Assembly: GCA_963721585.1 (NCBI GenBank)
Contig: CAVRJN010000008.1
Coordinates: 372,001 to 436,000 of the forward strand
DNA: 64,000 bases
Direction: 5' to 3'
Source: Bog-473 sp963721585
GTDB taxonomy: Bacteria; Actinomycetota; Acidimicrobiia; Acidimicrobiales; RAAP-2
The position numbers were made by a program, and so were the translations under genes. How positions within the stretch are numbered: position 1 is the stretch's first letter; every line of letters begins with the position of its first letter. Below are positions 8,682-17,441 of this stretch, piece by piece. Below the pieces are notes generated by a model. That model ran no database searches. It saw only the letters and a list, made by a program, of their open reading frames with translations, and was not told the origin of the DNA.

Positions 8682-9370
8682 ACGCGCCCCACCGAATGGC
8701 GAGCACGCTCAGTGCACCTTTGTCCGCGGGAACACGCGTGTCATGGACACCCAGGAGCCGGGCCGCGATCGTGCACAGACGCGGGCGCCACTCACCCGCC
8801 ACCCGCCAACGGTCATCGAATGTCCACTGCCACGGTCAGCGGGAGCATGCGACAGGTTTCCACTACCGCCGGGCGATCCTTGCACCCTGAGGATCTCCCC
8901 GGGCACGGCGCGCCACCACGTCCAACGGCCTCGACGCTCGCCGACGAAGAGAACGGCCTCGGCAAGCACCCTCGTGTGATGCGAGATCGTCGGCTGACTC
9001 TTGCCAAGAGGCTCGCCGAAGTCCGATGCATTCGCGACGACATCGCCCAGCGGGTGGACCGCCTCATTGCCGAGGTTCTCGACGATCCCGGCGGTGCTGC
9101 TTCTTCCGCAACCTGACCGTAGGGCTCTCCCGCAATACCGTAGGGCTCTCCCTCGCAATCAGTGCCCGGATCTCTCGGGAATACCTCCGGTCCCGCTGCA
9201 GGGCATCGGGATCTCCAGACGTGGGGACGACGCACCAAGCAGATCCCTTGCCTGTTTCTCGAGAAATGCCCTGTCGGGGCACTCATGGCCGGGCCAATTC
9301 GTGCCGACACTCTGAGGGTCACACACCGCTGGAACGCTGCGGCGGCCGCCAGTCAGGGGGACACAACACG
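8682..9370. other. Gene-poor decayed stretch between phosphoesterase and surface protein
   Basis: No intact gene is convincing here. Open frames exist on both strands but have no family signature apart from the ArsR remnant reported separately at 8880-9023. A short tandem duplication of CCGTAGGGCTCTCCC is present (units starting 9117 and 9138, each followed by a CGCAAT tail). The last 16 bases include the ribosome binding site of the next gene. Confidence 0.5.
8880..9023 (-). pseudogene. Remnant of an ArsR-family regulator
   Basis: Read on the minus strand, this stretch encodes DFGEPLGKSQPTISHH followed by a segment ending in ERRGRWTWW. It aligns with the wing-helix part of the intact ArsR at 24068-24415 (DFVEPLAKSQPTVSHH ... 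DRRGKWVWY). The homologous upstream helices (ADPVRLRVL) and the metal-binding N-terminus are not recognisable in any frame, and the frame runs on into unrelated sequence. I read it as the eroded DNA-binding core of a former arsR-like gene. Confidence 0.65.
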
Positions 9371-12300
9371 GTGCCGACACGGCTTCGAAAGATGCTCGTG
9401 CTTCTGGCCAGCATGGTTCTGATCGCCTGTGGTTTCGTCACGCTGGCGGGTTCGCCGCCGGCCTCGGCGGCCATCACGGTGACGCCGGCGCCCAATCCGC
9501 CGTTGCCCGCGAGCTGTGGGATCAATCTCGCGCTCGACTTCGACCTCTCGAACTCCATCACGGCGCCGCAGTTCACCCAAATGCGCCAGGCTTCCATCAA
9601 CCTGGTGACCTCCCTGCAGGGCACGCCGTCGCAGGTCGGCGTCTACTCATTCGCCACGTTCGCCCCCGCCACGAACGGGTCGGGCGGCACGGTGAACCAC
9701 CCGACCGTCCCCGGCAGCCAACCCGCAGCCAACTTCGCCCTCCCGGCGACCCCCATCGCCACGCCTGGCGGCGCCACCACGGTCAACCAGCGCATCGCCG
9801 GGCTCACACGGGTTTCGTCGGCCTCCGGGGGAACGAACTGGGACCAGGGGCTGTCGCAGCTGGTCGCCTCGGGTCAACCGCACTACAGCGCCGTGCTCTT
9901 CATCACCGACGGGGACCCCACGACGTGGGGACCGAACAACAACGGCAGCGGCACCTCGACCGACGACACGACGGTCAACGCCGCCATCACTTCGGCCAAC
10001 GCCGTGAAGGCGACCGGTACGCGCGTCATCGCCGTCGGGGTCTCCAACACGACCGGTCCCTCCGTGCAGCGCCTCAAGTACATCTCGGGACCGACGCAGA
10101 ACTCCGACTACTACGTCACCAACTGGGATGCCCTCGAGGACACGCTCGTCTCTATCGCCACGGCAGCGTGCCAAGGGACGGTCACCGTGGTCAAGCAGAT
10201 CCGCAACCTCGACGGGACGACCAGCCCGGGGGTCGGATGGACGTTCTCCGCCACGAATAGCCGAGGTCCCGTCACCCCACCTTCAGGTGCCACCTCGGGT
10301 AACGGAGCGGTGAACTTCGCCGTTCCCGACAACAGCACCGCTACCATCAACGAAACGCAGCAGAGCGGATACCACCTGGTCCAACAGAACGGATCGAATG
10401 CGGTCTGTACCTCGGGGGGCAACCCCATCACCTCCACCAATAGTGGTGCGACCGGGTTCAGCGTGCCGATCGGATCCCGCCAGATCCTGAGCTGTACCGT
10501 GGTCAACTCGCTGATCCCGGCCACACTGACCTTGACCAAGGTGGTCGACAACCCCTTCGGCGGTGACGCCGATCCGGCCGACTGGACCCTCCAGGCCGCC
10601 GGACCCCAGACGATCTCGGGTACCGACGGCTCCGGCGCGGTCACGGGCGCCCAGGTCGCACCCGGGACCTACCTCCTGTCCGAGCTCGACGGTCCCGACG
10701 GCTACAGCCCTTCGGCCTGGTCGTGCACGGGAGCGGGCGTCAGCGGCAATTCGGTGACCCTGGTGGCGGGCGCCACGGTCAGCTGCGGGATCACGAACAC
10801 CGAACTGGGCGTTCCCGTCCTCACCCAGGACAAGACCGTCAACGCCGCGACGGCCCACGAGGGCGACACCCTGACGTACACCATGACCGTCGGCAACACC
10901 GGCACGGCCGACGCCGCCGGCGTGACGGCGAGCGAGACGCTGCCCGCAGGCGTCACGTTCGCCACCGCGACGGCATCGACGGGAACCTTCGACTCGACCA
11001 ATGGCGTGTGGACCGTCGGGACGGTCGCCGTCGGCGCCACCGAGACCCTGACGGTGACCGCCACCGTCAACACGGGCACCGAGGGCACGACCCTGGTCGA
11101 TCGCTTCGCGGTGAGCCCGCCTCCGGGCGTCGGCCCGCCCGAAGTCGAGAATCCGTGTCCCGATGACGCGGCGCAATCGTGCGCCGGCACCGACATCCTG
11201 GCGCCCCCCGGATCGCCCGAGCTCGTGCAGTCCAAGAACGTGGACCAGACCACGGCGGTGCCCGGCGAGACCGTGACCTACACCATGGGGGTGGCCAACG
11301 ACGGGACGGCGGCCGCCACCGGCGTCACGGCCACCGACACGCTCCCACCGGGCGTCACCTTCGTGGCAGCGAACGCACATGGAGCCGGCACCTACGACTC
11401 CGCCACGGGTGTCTGGAGCATCGGGACGGTCGCCAGCGGCACATCGGCGACCCTCACCATCACCGCCACCGTCAACACCGGCACCGAAGCCAGCACCCAG
11501 ATCAACCGCTTCATCATCACCTCCACCGGAATCCCGGTGGTCGTCCTCGACGCGTGCGCGGACGTGCCGACCGAGTCGTGCGCCTCCACGGCCGTCCCCG
11601 GCGTGCCCCGGCTGGTCCAGAACAAGACCGTCGATCAGGCCAGTGCGCCCGTCGGTGCGACGCTCACGTACACCATGACCCTGGCCAACACCGGGACCGG
11701 CGATGCGACGAGCGTCGTGGCCCAGGACGCGCTGCCCGCAGGCGCCGGCTTCGTCAGTGCGGACACCAACGGGTTCGGCACCTTCGATGCCACGACGGGT
11801 GCCTGGAACATCGGGACCATCGACGTCGGTGCGACGGCGACGCTCACCGTGACGGCGACCGTCGAGCCCCAGGCCGCCGCCACGACGCTCGTGAACGCCT
11901 TCCAGGTCGTCGAGCCCCCTGATCCTCCCCCGCTCGTCGTGGACAACCCCTGCCCGAGCCCGGACGCGGACTCCTCGTGCGCCTCCACCACGGTGCCGGG
12001 CATACCCCAGCTCACCCAGTCCAAGGTCGTCGATGCCGAGACAGCGGCCATCGGCCAGACGTTGACCTACTCCATGTCGGTCGGCAACACGGGCTCGGCC
12101 GATGCCACCGGCGTGAGCGCCCAGGAGCTGTTGCCGGCGGGGGTCACCTTCGTGAGCGCGGATACCGGTGGCATCGGCTCCTACTCGCCGGCGTCTGGCG
12201 TCTGGACCATCGGGACGGTCCCCGAGGGAGCGTCCTACACGCTGACCATCGCGGCCGCCACCAGCCAGGGAACCGACAACACGACGCAGACAAACCGCTT

Positions 12301-12961
12301 CACCGTGAATGCACCGACAGATGATCCGAGCCCCTTCGTCGAGCAGCCCTGTGCCGACAATCCGAGTCAATCCTGCGCGACGACGTGGATCCCCGGGACT
12401 CCACAGCTCGTGGTGGGCAAGACGGTGAGCTCGAGGAGCGCTGCGGTCGGCGCCAGCGTGACCTACACCATCACCATGACCAACACCGGCACCGGGGATG
12501 CCACCGACGTCGGGGTCCAGGAACTGCCACCGCCGGCGCTGATGCTGACGTCGCCGAACACAAACGGTTCGGGCACGTTCGACCTCGGCACCCTGCTCTG
12601 GACCGTACCTCTGGTCTCTCCGAGCGCGACCGCGACGCTGACGTTGGTCGGCACGGTCCTCGCCGGCGCCACAGGGACACTGACCAACCGGATCAGCGTC
12701 ACCGCCCCGCCCGGCGCCGACCCCACCGTTTTCATCGACCCCTGTTCGGACAACCCGGCCCAGGCCTGCGCCTCCACATCGATCACGACCGCAGCGGCCG
12801 CGACGCCCACTGCCGCGCACGGGACATTGGCTGCGACCGGCATCGACGTATCGGGGCTCGTCTCGAGCGCCGCACTCTTCGTCGCCCTGGGTACCCTCGC
12901 CATGGTTCTGTCACGCCGTCGGACCCGAACCGGTGTCGAGGGTCACCCGTCACCCGAGTAG
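9371..12961 (+). CDS. Large cell-wall surface protein: VWA domain, DUF11 repeats, LAATG sortase signal
   Basis: The GTG at 9371 has AGGGGGA (9355-9361) 9 nt upstream and starts a 1196-residue protein. Order: a Sec signal peptide ending near PASAA; a von Willebrand A domain with the DxSxS metal motif DLSNS at 58-62; one or two SpaA/Cna-B-like beta domains (about 260-480). Five DUF11 repeats of about 130 residues follow, each beginning like LTQDKTV/LVQNKTV and containing TYTMTxxNTGT, at about 10.81, 11.21, 11.60, 12.00 and 12.40 kb. The protein ends with LAATG, a hydrophobic helix and SRRRTRTG. LAxTG is the class E sortase motif known in high-GC actinobacteria. It is probably an adhesin anchored to peptidoglycan; no sortase gene is in the window. 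Confidence 0.85.
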   Translation: MPTRLRKMLVLLASMVLIACGFVTLAGSPPASAAITVTPAPNPPLPASCGINLALDFDLSNSITAPQFTQMRQASINLVTSLQGTPSQVGVYSFATFAPATNGSGGTVNHPTVPGSQPAANFALPATPIATPGGATTVNQRIAGLTRVSSASGGTNWDQGLSQLVASGQPHYSAVLFITDGDPTTWGPNNNGSGTSTDDTTVNAAITSANAVKATGTRVIAVGVSNTTGPSVQRLKYISGPTQNSDYYVTNWDALEDTLVSIATAACQGTVTVVKQIRNLDGTTSPGVGWTFSATNSRGPVTPPSGATSGNGAVNFAVPDNSTATINETQQSGYHLVQQNGSNAVCTSGGNPITSTNSGATGFSVPIGSRQILSCTVVNSLIPATLTLTKVVDNPFGGDADPADWTLQAAGPQTISGTDGSGAVTGAQVAPGTYLLSELDGPDGYSPSAWSCTGAGVSGNSVTLVAGATVSCGITNTELGVPVLTQDKTVNAATAHEGDTLTYTMTVGNTGTADAAGVTASETLPAGVTFATATASTGTFDSTNGVWTVGTVAVGATETLTVTATVNTGTEGTTLVDRFAVSPPPGVGPPEVENPCPDDAAQSCAGTDILAPPGSPELVQSKNVDQTTAVPGETVTYTMGVANDGTAAATGVTATDTLPPGVTFVAANAHGAGTYDSATGVWSIGTVASGTSATLTITATVNTGTEASTQINRFIITSTGIPVVVLDACADVPTESCASTAVPGVPRLVQNKTVDQASAPVGATLTYTMTLANTGTGDATSVVAQDALPAGAGFVSADTNGFGTFDATTGAWNIGTIDVGATATLTVTATVEPQAAATTLVNAFQVVEPPDPPPLVVDNPCPSPDADSSCASTTVPGIPQLTQSKVVDAETAAIGQTLTYSMSVGNTGSADATGVSAQELLPAGVTFVSADTGGIGSYSPASGVWTIGTVPEGASYTLTIAAATSQGTDNTTQTNRFTVNAPTDDPSPFVEQPCADNPSQSCATTWIPGTPQLVVGKTVSSRSAAVGASVTYTITMTNTGTGDATDVGVQELPPPALMLTSPNTNGSGTFDLGTLLWTVPLVSPSATATLTLVGTVLAGATGTLTNRISVTAPPGADPTVFIDPCSDNPAQACASTSITTAAAATPTAAHGTLAATGIDVSGLVSSAALFVALGTLAMVLSRRRTRTGVEGHPSPE

Positions 12962-13052
12962 AGGCCGCGGCATCAGCCGGGTGGACCGAGGAAGGGCTGC
13001 GCAGCGTAGACACTTGACCACTTCGCCTAATAGAGCTAAACCAACTAGCACT

Positions 13053-13400
13053 ATGGAGCGCATGAAGGTCGACTTCGCCGAGGACACGCCCCTCTACCAG
13101 CAGGTCGCCGCCGAAATCCGTCGAGCCATCGCCGAGGGTGAAGCACGGCCTGGTGAGCGCATGCCCTTGGCCAAGGACCTGGCCACGGTCCTCGGGGTGA
13201 ACACCAACACCGTTCTGCGGGCGCTGCGCGAACTACGAGACGAGGGGATGCTCGAGTTCCGACGCGGCCGTGGCATCACCGTGGCCGGCACTCCCGAGCG
13301 CGGCGTTGTCATGGCCCGGGTGAGGGATCTCGTCGCCTTCGCACGCCAACAGGGCTACCAGCCCGCTGAGGTGATCGGCATGATCGAGGCGGTGTCGTGA
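13053..13400 (+). CDS. GntR-family (YtrA-type) transcriptional regulator
   Basis: A 115-residue regulator consisting of a winged helix (DTPLYQQVAAEIRRAI, MPLAKDLATVLGVNTNTVLRALRELRDEGMLEFRRGRG) plus a short C-terminal helix, the YtrA subfamily layout. Start at ATG 13053 (ATG 13062 also possible). A longer frame upstream lies in the tail of the surface-protein gene and is rejected. The preceding 40 bases are unusually A/T-rich for this genome, with TTGACC at 13014-13019, and may hold the promoter and operator. YtrA-type regulators usually repress their own operon; here the next gene overlaps by 4 nt (GTGA), so the pair is probably autoregulated. Confidence 0.85.
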   Translation: MERMKVDFAEDTPLYQQVAAEIRRAIAEGEARPGERMPLAKDLATVLGVNTNTVLRALRELRDEGMLEFRRGRGITVAGTPERGVVMARVRDLVAFARQQGYQPAEVIGMIEAVS

Positions 13401-14608
13401 CGCTCCTGCGACCCAGGATCGAGCCGCCCCCGGCAAAGGCAAGCGACGCCGAGGCGCTCATCAGGGAGGCGCGTCGCCTTCGAAGGCGACGTTGGACTAT
13501 CGGCCTCCTCGTTGCTGCCGTAATGGCGGCAGGTGCGGGCTGGGCTCTCGCTGCGAGCACACACGGACCGACTTCGCCGACCGCTCCTGCGACCAGGCAC
13601 AACGTAACCAGAGACAACTTCCGGCCCGGATTACCAGTTGGCCCCTATGCCAACCTCACGGTGGCCGGGCCGCTCGTGGTCGCATCCACCGGCGCCCTCT
13701 ACGTGGCTGACGTCGATCGCGAGCAGATACTGGTGCGTCTCCCCGACGGACGCTTTCGCGTGATCGCCGGGAACGGGAAGAAGGGCGTGTCGGGTGACGG
13801 TGGGCCGGCGGTCGACGCGGAGTTCTTGGACATCGTCGACATGGCGGTCGGGCCCGATGGGAGTCTCTACGTGGTCGACGGGGATCGAGTCCGGGTGGTG
13901 AGCCCCACCGGCGTGATCTCGACCATCGCTGGCATTCCCGGTATGGGCACTTCGCCGCCATGCTGCTCGAGCAACACGCTTCCACCACCGATCGCCAACG
14001 GCACGCCGGCCCGTTCGGTGTCGATCGACCAGATCAACTCAGCGGCCATCGCGCTGAGCGAACAGGGCGTTTTGTACATCTCGACTGGGTTGCAACTCCT
14101 CCGCCTGGACGCCGGCACACTCGACGTCATCACAACCAGGGTGCTCGGCCCTCCCTACAACGGCCAGTCGCTGCCCGATCTGGGACAGATTGCGGTCGAT
14201 GCGCAGGGCAATCTGGTCGTCTCGGGCGGCGACGGCTGGGCTATCTGGCAGGTGGCACCCAACGGAGTCGCCACCGAAATCGGAACCCCCAACGCCCGGC
14301 GAAGCGGTGGCAGCACCTCGGTTCTCGAACGAGCCCCCGACGGGCTGGTCTACGGCGAGTCGGGCCCCACATTCCTCAAACTCGAAGATGGCCGGGCAAT
14401 CCCGGGCTACTCCTTCCCCCAGAAGCCGCTGACGGGCTTCTGGCTCACCTACTTCGCCTTCGGATCCGCTGGCACGGTGTACGCCGACGAGATCCCCGGG
14501 AACGGAGGATTCGAGAAGTATCAGCAGCTCCGCGTCGTTCGCCACAACCGGTCTTCGGTGCTCTGGCAACAGACTGCCGCCGATGTGGCTCCGACCGCAC
14601 ACCCATAG
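13397..14608 (+). CDS. Membrane-anchored NHL-type beta-propeller protein
   Basis: A 403-residue protein starting at a GTG that overlaps the GntR stop. It has a cytoplasmic Arg-rich segment (RRLRRRRW), one transmembrane helix (about residues 34-53), and an extracellular beta-propeller-like region. Repeat signatures of the NHL type include GALYVADVDREQILV, GNGKKGVSGDGGPA and GPDGSLYVVDGDRVRVV. A CCSSN segment adds two adjacent cysteines. Such propellers act as binding scaffolds; no enzymatic motif is visible. Coupling to a GntR repressor suggests conditional expression. The ligand is unknown. Confidence 0.7.
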   Translation: MTLLRPRIEPPPAKASDAEALIREARRLRRRRWTIGLLVAAVMAAGAGWALAASTHGPTSPTAPATRHNVTRDNFRPGLPVGPYANLTVAGPLVVASTGALYVADVDREQILVRLPDGRFRVIAGNGKKGVSGDGGPAVDAEFLDIVDMAVGPDGSLYVVDGDRVRVVSPTGVISTIAGIPGMGTSPPCCSSNTLPPPIANGTPARSVSIDQINSAAIALSEQGVLYISTGLQLLRLDAGTLDVITTRVLGPPYNGQSLPDLGQIAVDAQGNLVVSGGDGWAIWQVAPNGVATEIGTPNARRSGGSTSVLERAPDGLVYGESGPTFLKLEDGRAIPGYSFPQKPLTGFWLTYFAFGSAGTVYADEIPGNGGFEKYQQLRVVRHNRSSVLWQQTAADVAPTAHP

Positions 14609-14878
14609 GTCCGACCCGGCCGTCCCGTTCCATGACAGCCGGGTCGAGGTGTCCGGAAGACTCGGTGGCTTGAACGGGCGGTAGTAGTCTCAGCTTCGCC
14701 AGTCACCGCCCATCTTAAAGCCTGCGCGAGCGGCTCTTCGGCGAAGTCACTCCCGAACCCGAACAAACCCTACGCCGTTGCGCCTTTCGGTGACGACTCG
14801 AACCCTTGCTGGCCGCCCTCGCCAGCTGAGCGCCTCAGAACGCCAGCCACGGTGCGCCGCCCGCTTCGCCACTCTGGC

Positions 14879-15445
14879 TTAGACCGCGTGAGAGGCAAAC
14901 AGAAGACCCCAGATAGAAATGGGGAGTCCGAAATCGCTGATGCAAACGAAGGTGTTTCCAGGATGGAAGTTGCGGTCGCGCACCATCTCGATCACGTGAT
15001 TGACTCCGGCGAAGAACAAAAAGGTGGACGTCGGAATTGCCATGGTGATCCAAGCTTGGGATTCGTGCAACGACGCGTAGATTCCGGCGAGTCCAAGTCC
15101 GAAGCTGACGAACCCCAGTTCGTATTGAAACCCGTTTGTCTTCCAGCCGATCAGTGACGCCGTCTTCTCGGCGTATTTGGTGTGCATGACTCCGCTTACG
15201 AGGAACATCCAACCCGCCGGTAGGTAGAACATCCAGCGCAGGGCGTTTACGGCGAATCCTTGGTCGGCGTGATACCCGGACGCCTCGACGCCGGCAAGTG
15301 CAAGCACCCATGCGACTACCCAGACGATCGGCAGCGCGAGCGGGCCAAGGCGACCCAGGGATTCCAACCAAGAGGTTCCGCTATGAGCCGGCTCATGGCC
15401 TTCGGTTCCGATCGTTTCGGGGAGATGTGTCTCTTGGATGGCCAT
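14879..15445 (-). CDS. DUF6790-family integral membrane protein
   Basis: The ATG at 15445 has a very strong AGGAGGAG (complement of 15451-15458) 5 nt upstream, so it is preferred over a start 15 codons earlier. The 188-residue protein has four to five hydrophobic segments and the pattern VMHTKYAEKTASLIGWKTNGFQ ... DRNFHPGNTF. This matches my recollection of DUF6790 membrane proteins, which pair a histidine loop with an RNFxPGN loop. Function is unknown. It stands alone, with a 270-nt gap to the NHL gene and about 310 nt upstream. Confidence 0.65.
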   Translation of the reverse strand: MAIQETHLPETIGTEGHEPAHSGTSWLESLGRLGPLALPIVWVVAWVLALAGVEASGYHADQGFAVNALRWMFYLPAGWMFLVSGVMHTKYAEKTASLIGWKTNGFQYELGFVSFGLGLAGIYASLHESQAWITMAIPTSTFLFFAGVNHVIEMVRDRNFHPGNTFVCISDFGLPISIWGLLFASHAV

Positions 15446-15756
15446 TTGATCTCCTCCTAAGGGCAATGTTGCTGCCGAGCGAACGGTCAAGGGGCTTCTG
15501 AAAACACTTCGGTCAAATCGACGGTTCGCTTAAGGGGGTAATTGTCAGCTACGGGCGGGAGCGATGATTCGAGGAGACGGTGGACCCGAGACGGCGGGGC
15601 ACCCTCCAGTACGCCCGGACGGTGAGGCACTCAGGCACGACTGCGCACGTCGTAGAACACCGCCAACGGAGGGAACGGCATCGAGATGTCTCCAGGGCTA
15701 GTGAGGCTCGCTGGGCCCGAGTCCGGCCGCGACGACGAATTCGCGTGCTGGGGAGC
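15446..15756. other. Intergenic region upstream of DUF6790 gene
   Basis: I see no gene or RNA here. It separates the divergently placed end of the anti-sigma-like gene from the DUF6790 start. Two TTGACC hexamers occur on the minus strand, but neither has a good -10 partner. Confidence 0.4.
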
Positions 15757-16758
15757 TCAGGACTTCGTCGGGCCGGTTCCGGTTCCACCGGTATTGCCAC
15801 TGTTGCCGGCTCGGGTGACGTTCTGACTGCTGCCGTTGTTGCCAGAGTTCCCTGATCCCACCCTTCCACCGCCGGAGCCGCTGCAGTGGACTGTCCCGTT
15901 CGCTCCGTCGGGAGTCGTGGCCGGCGTGCAGGACCCGGGGGCGGGGGGTGTTGGCGGTCCCTTGGTCGATGAGACCAGAGTTTCGGACGTCGTCCCGGAC
16001 GCATTCGTTACCAGCGACGACGTTGCCGCGGCATCGCTGGGCCACCAGGCGAGAAGCCACCCGTCGGCCGTAGTGGCCACAACGTCTTGCCCGTTCGCGA
16101 GCACGAGGGTGACCGCTGTCACCCCTGAAGCAACCCGCCCGTCGATGAGCGTGTACGGGCCGTCAGCCGTGGAGAGATGCGATTGCACGATGTTTTGAAG
16201 ATCGCCGGAGGTGGTGCCGGCTACCGTCACCGTCGACAGGCCCTGCGAAGGGCCGTCAGAGCCGGAGCCGCTGAACTTCAGGACGCCGTTCGAGGTGTCG
16301 CCGTCGGAGCTCACCTGGGTCACTTGCGTGAAGGAGGAGCTGGTGAAGCAGCCCATGTAGGCACTGTCGTTCTGGTAGAGCGCAACCGTGAACGGGCCAC
16401 GCACGTCGGTGAGCAGGGGCTGCCAGGATCCAGAGCCGAGCTCGCCGTCGGCAGGCTGGTCAGAGGAGAGCACGCCCAGGCAGGTCTGGTCGGCCTGCGA
16501 CGACGGTGAAGACGAGGCCGCGGTCGGCGCGGCGCTCCAGCCTGCGTATGCGGGAGCGGCGCCGCCAAGAGCGATCACGAGGGCGGCTCCCGCCGCGGCG
16601 GCACCGACAGCAGTGGCGCCGAGTGCCGCAGGCGCGGCGCGGTGATGCCGGCGTGGTTGGTAATCGACCGAGCGCAATCTCTCCGACGCGTCTGTCGGCA
16701 GCGTTGCAGCGCGAGCTCTGAAGGCAGAGATCAGCTCCGCTTCCAAGGTCGTCTTCAT
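15757..16758 (-). CDS. Probable membrane anti-sigma factor/sensor partner of SigE-type sigma factor
   Basis: A 333-residue protein whose ATG overlaps the stop of the sigma-factor gene (ATGA, 16755-16758), the standard arrangement of an ECF sigma factor with its regulator. It has a short cytoplasmic N-terminus (about 44 residues), one Ala-rich transmembrane helix (about 45-72), a Ser/Ala-rich linker, an extracellular domain, and a C-terminal low-complexity Gly/Asn/Ser tail. No HxxxCxxC zinc motif of the classical ZAS anti-sigma family is visible. The assignment therefore rests on gene position and topology. Confidence 0.6.
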   Translation of the reverse strand: MKTTLEAELISAFRARAATLPTDASERLRSVDYQPRRHHRAAPAALGATAVGAAAAGAALVIALGGAAPAYAGWSAAPTAASSSPSSQADQTCLGVLSSDQPADGELGSGSWQPLLTDVRGPFTVALYQNDSAYMGCFTSSSFTQVTQVSSDGDTSNGVLKFSGSGSDGPSQGLSTVTVAGTTSGDLQNIVQSHLSTADGPYTLIDGRVASGVTAVTLVLANGQDVVATTADGWLLAWWPSDAAATSSLVTNASGTTSETLVSSTKGPPTPPAPGSCTPATTPDGANGTVHCSGSGGGRVGSGNSGNNGSSQNVTRAGNSGNTGGTGTGPTKS

Positions 16759-17441
16759 TTGGTGGTGCTCCCTTCTGTCGCTTGCGTGTTTTGTGGGGTT
16801 GCGTCCATGTCTGGCCGGGCATGTGAGAGCGCAGCCGCTGGGAGGTCATTTGGCGGCGACGAACCGCTCGTACCATGTGCTTGTGTGCCGCCCCCCGTGA
16901 TGTCGGATGTCGCCCAAGTGCCTTCGACTTCCCGACGGAGGCGTCCGAGGGCTCGCGACGTGGTGCTCTTCACCGTTCCCACCGAACAACCCATGACATC
17001 GGCGACCTCCGCTTCGCTCAGGTCGTCGAAGTACCGCAGAACGAGGGCGGCCCGTTGCCGCGGTGGCAGCTCTCTGAGCACTCCCAGCAGGTCGGTACTC
17101 ATCTCGACGCGTCCAAGGATGCGCGCGGCAACATCGTCGTGGCGGGCTTCGAGGAGTCCGGTCGCTTCTGCTCCGAGCTCTGAACGCCGCCGGCTCCGCC
17201 GCTTCCCTTCGTCCAACGCAAGATGGATGAGCACCGTGCGCGCGTACGCGACGGGTTGCTCCATCTTCTTGACCCGGGGCCATCGGCGAGCGACCTTGAA
17301 GAGACACTCCTGAACCAGGTCTTCCGCCTCTGCGAAGTCCCAGGTGATCAGGTAGGCCGATCGCAGCAGACGCTCAGCCGTCTCGGCGACGAAGCGGTCG
17401 AAGTCAATCCTGGGCTGGCTCTGATGCCGACGTCCGTCCAT
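16755..17441 (-). CDS. SigE-family RNA polymerase sigma factor (ECF)
   Basis: A 228-residue ECF sigma factor of the actinobacterial SigE-like family. Region 2 reads LLRSAYLITWDFAEAEDLVQE and region 4 contains LPPRQRAALVLRYFDDLSEAEVADVMGCS. After region 4 there is a poorly conserved tail of about 50 residues rich in Thr/Gly/Ser. The ATG at 17441 has GAAGGGG 12 nt upstream; a TTG at 17453 would leave no room for a ribosome binding site. It is co-transcribed with the probable anti-sigma gene. Confidence 0.88.
   Translation of the reverse strand: MDGRRHQSQPRIDFDRFVAETAERLLRSAYLITWDFAEAEDLVQECLFKVARRWPRVKKMEQPVAYARTVLIHLALDEGKRRSRRRSELGAEATGLLEARHDDVAARILGRVEMSTDLLGVLRELPPRQRAALVLRYFDDLSEAEVADVMGCSVGTVKSTTSRALGRLRREVEGTWATSDITGGGTQAHGTSGSSPPNDLPAAALSHARPDMDATPQNTQATEGSTTK

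Noticed and set aside
10800..12800. CRISPR-like periodicity at about 400 bp
   Set aside because: The repetition is at protein level (DUF11 domains) and lies in one long gene; there are no short identical repeats with unique spacers.
10283..12820. An 845-codon open frame on the minus strand opposite the surface-protein gene
   Set aside because: It is Arg/Gly/Asp-rich low-complexity sequence typical of antisense frames in high-GC DNA; the plus strand has a signal peptide, VWA and DUF11 domains.
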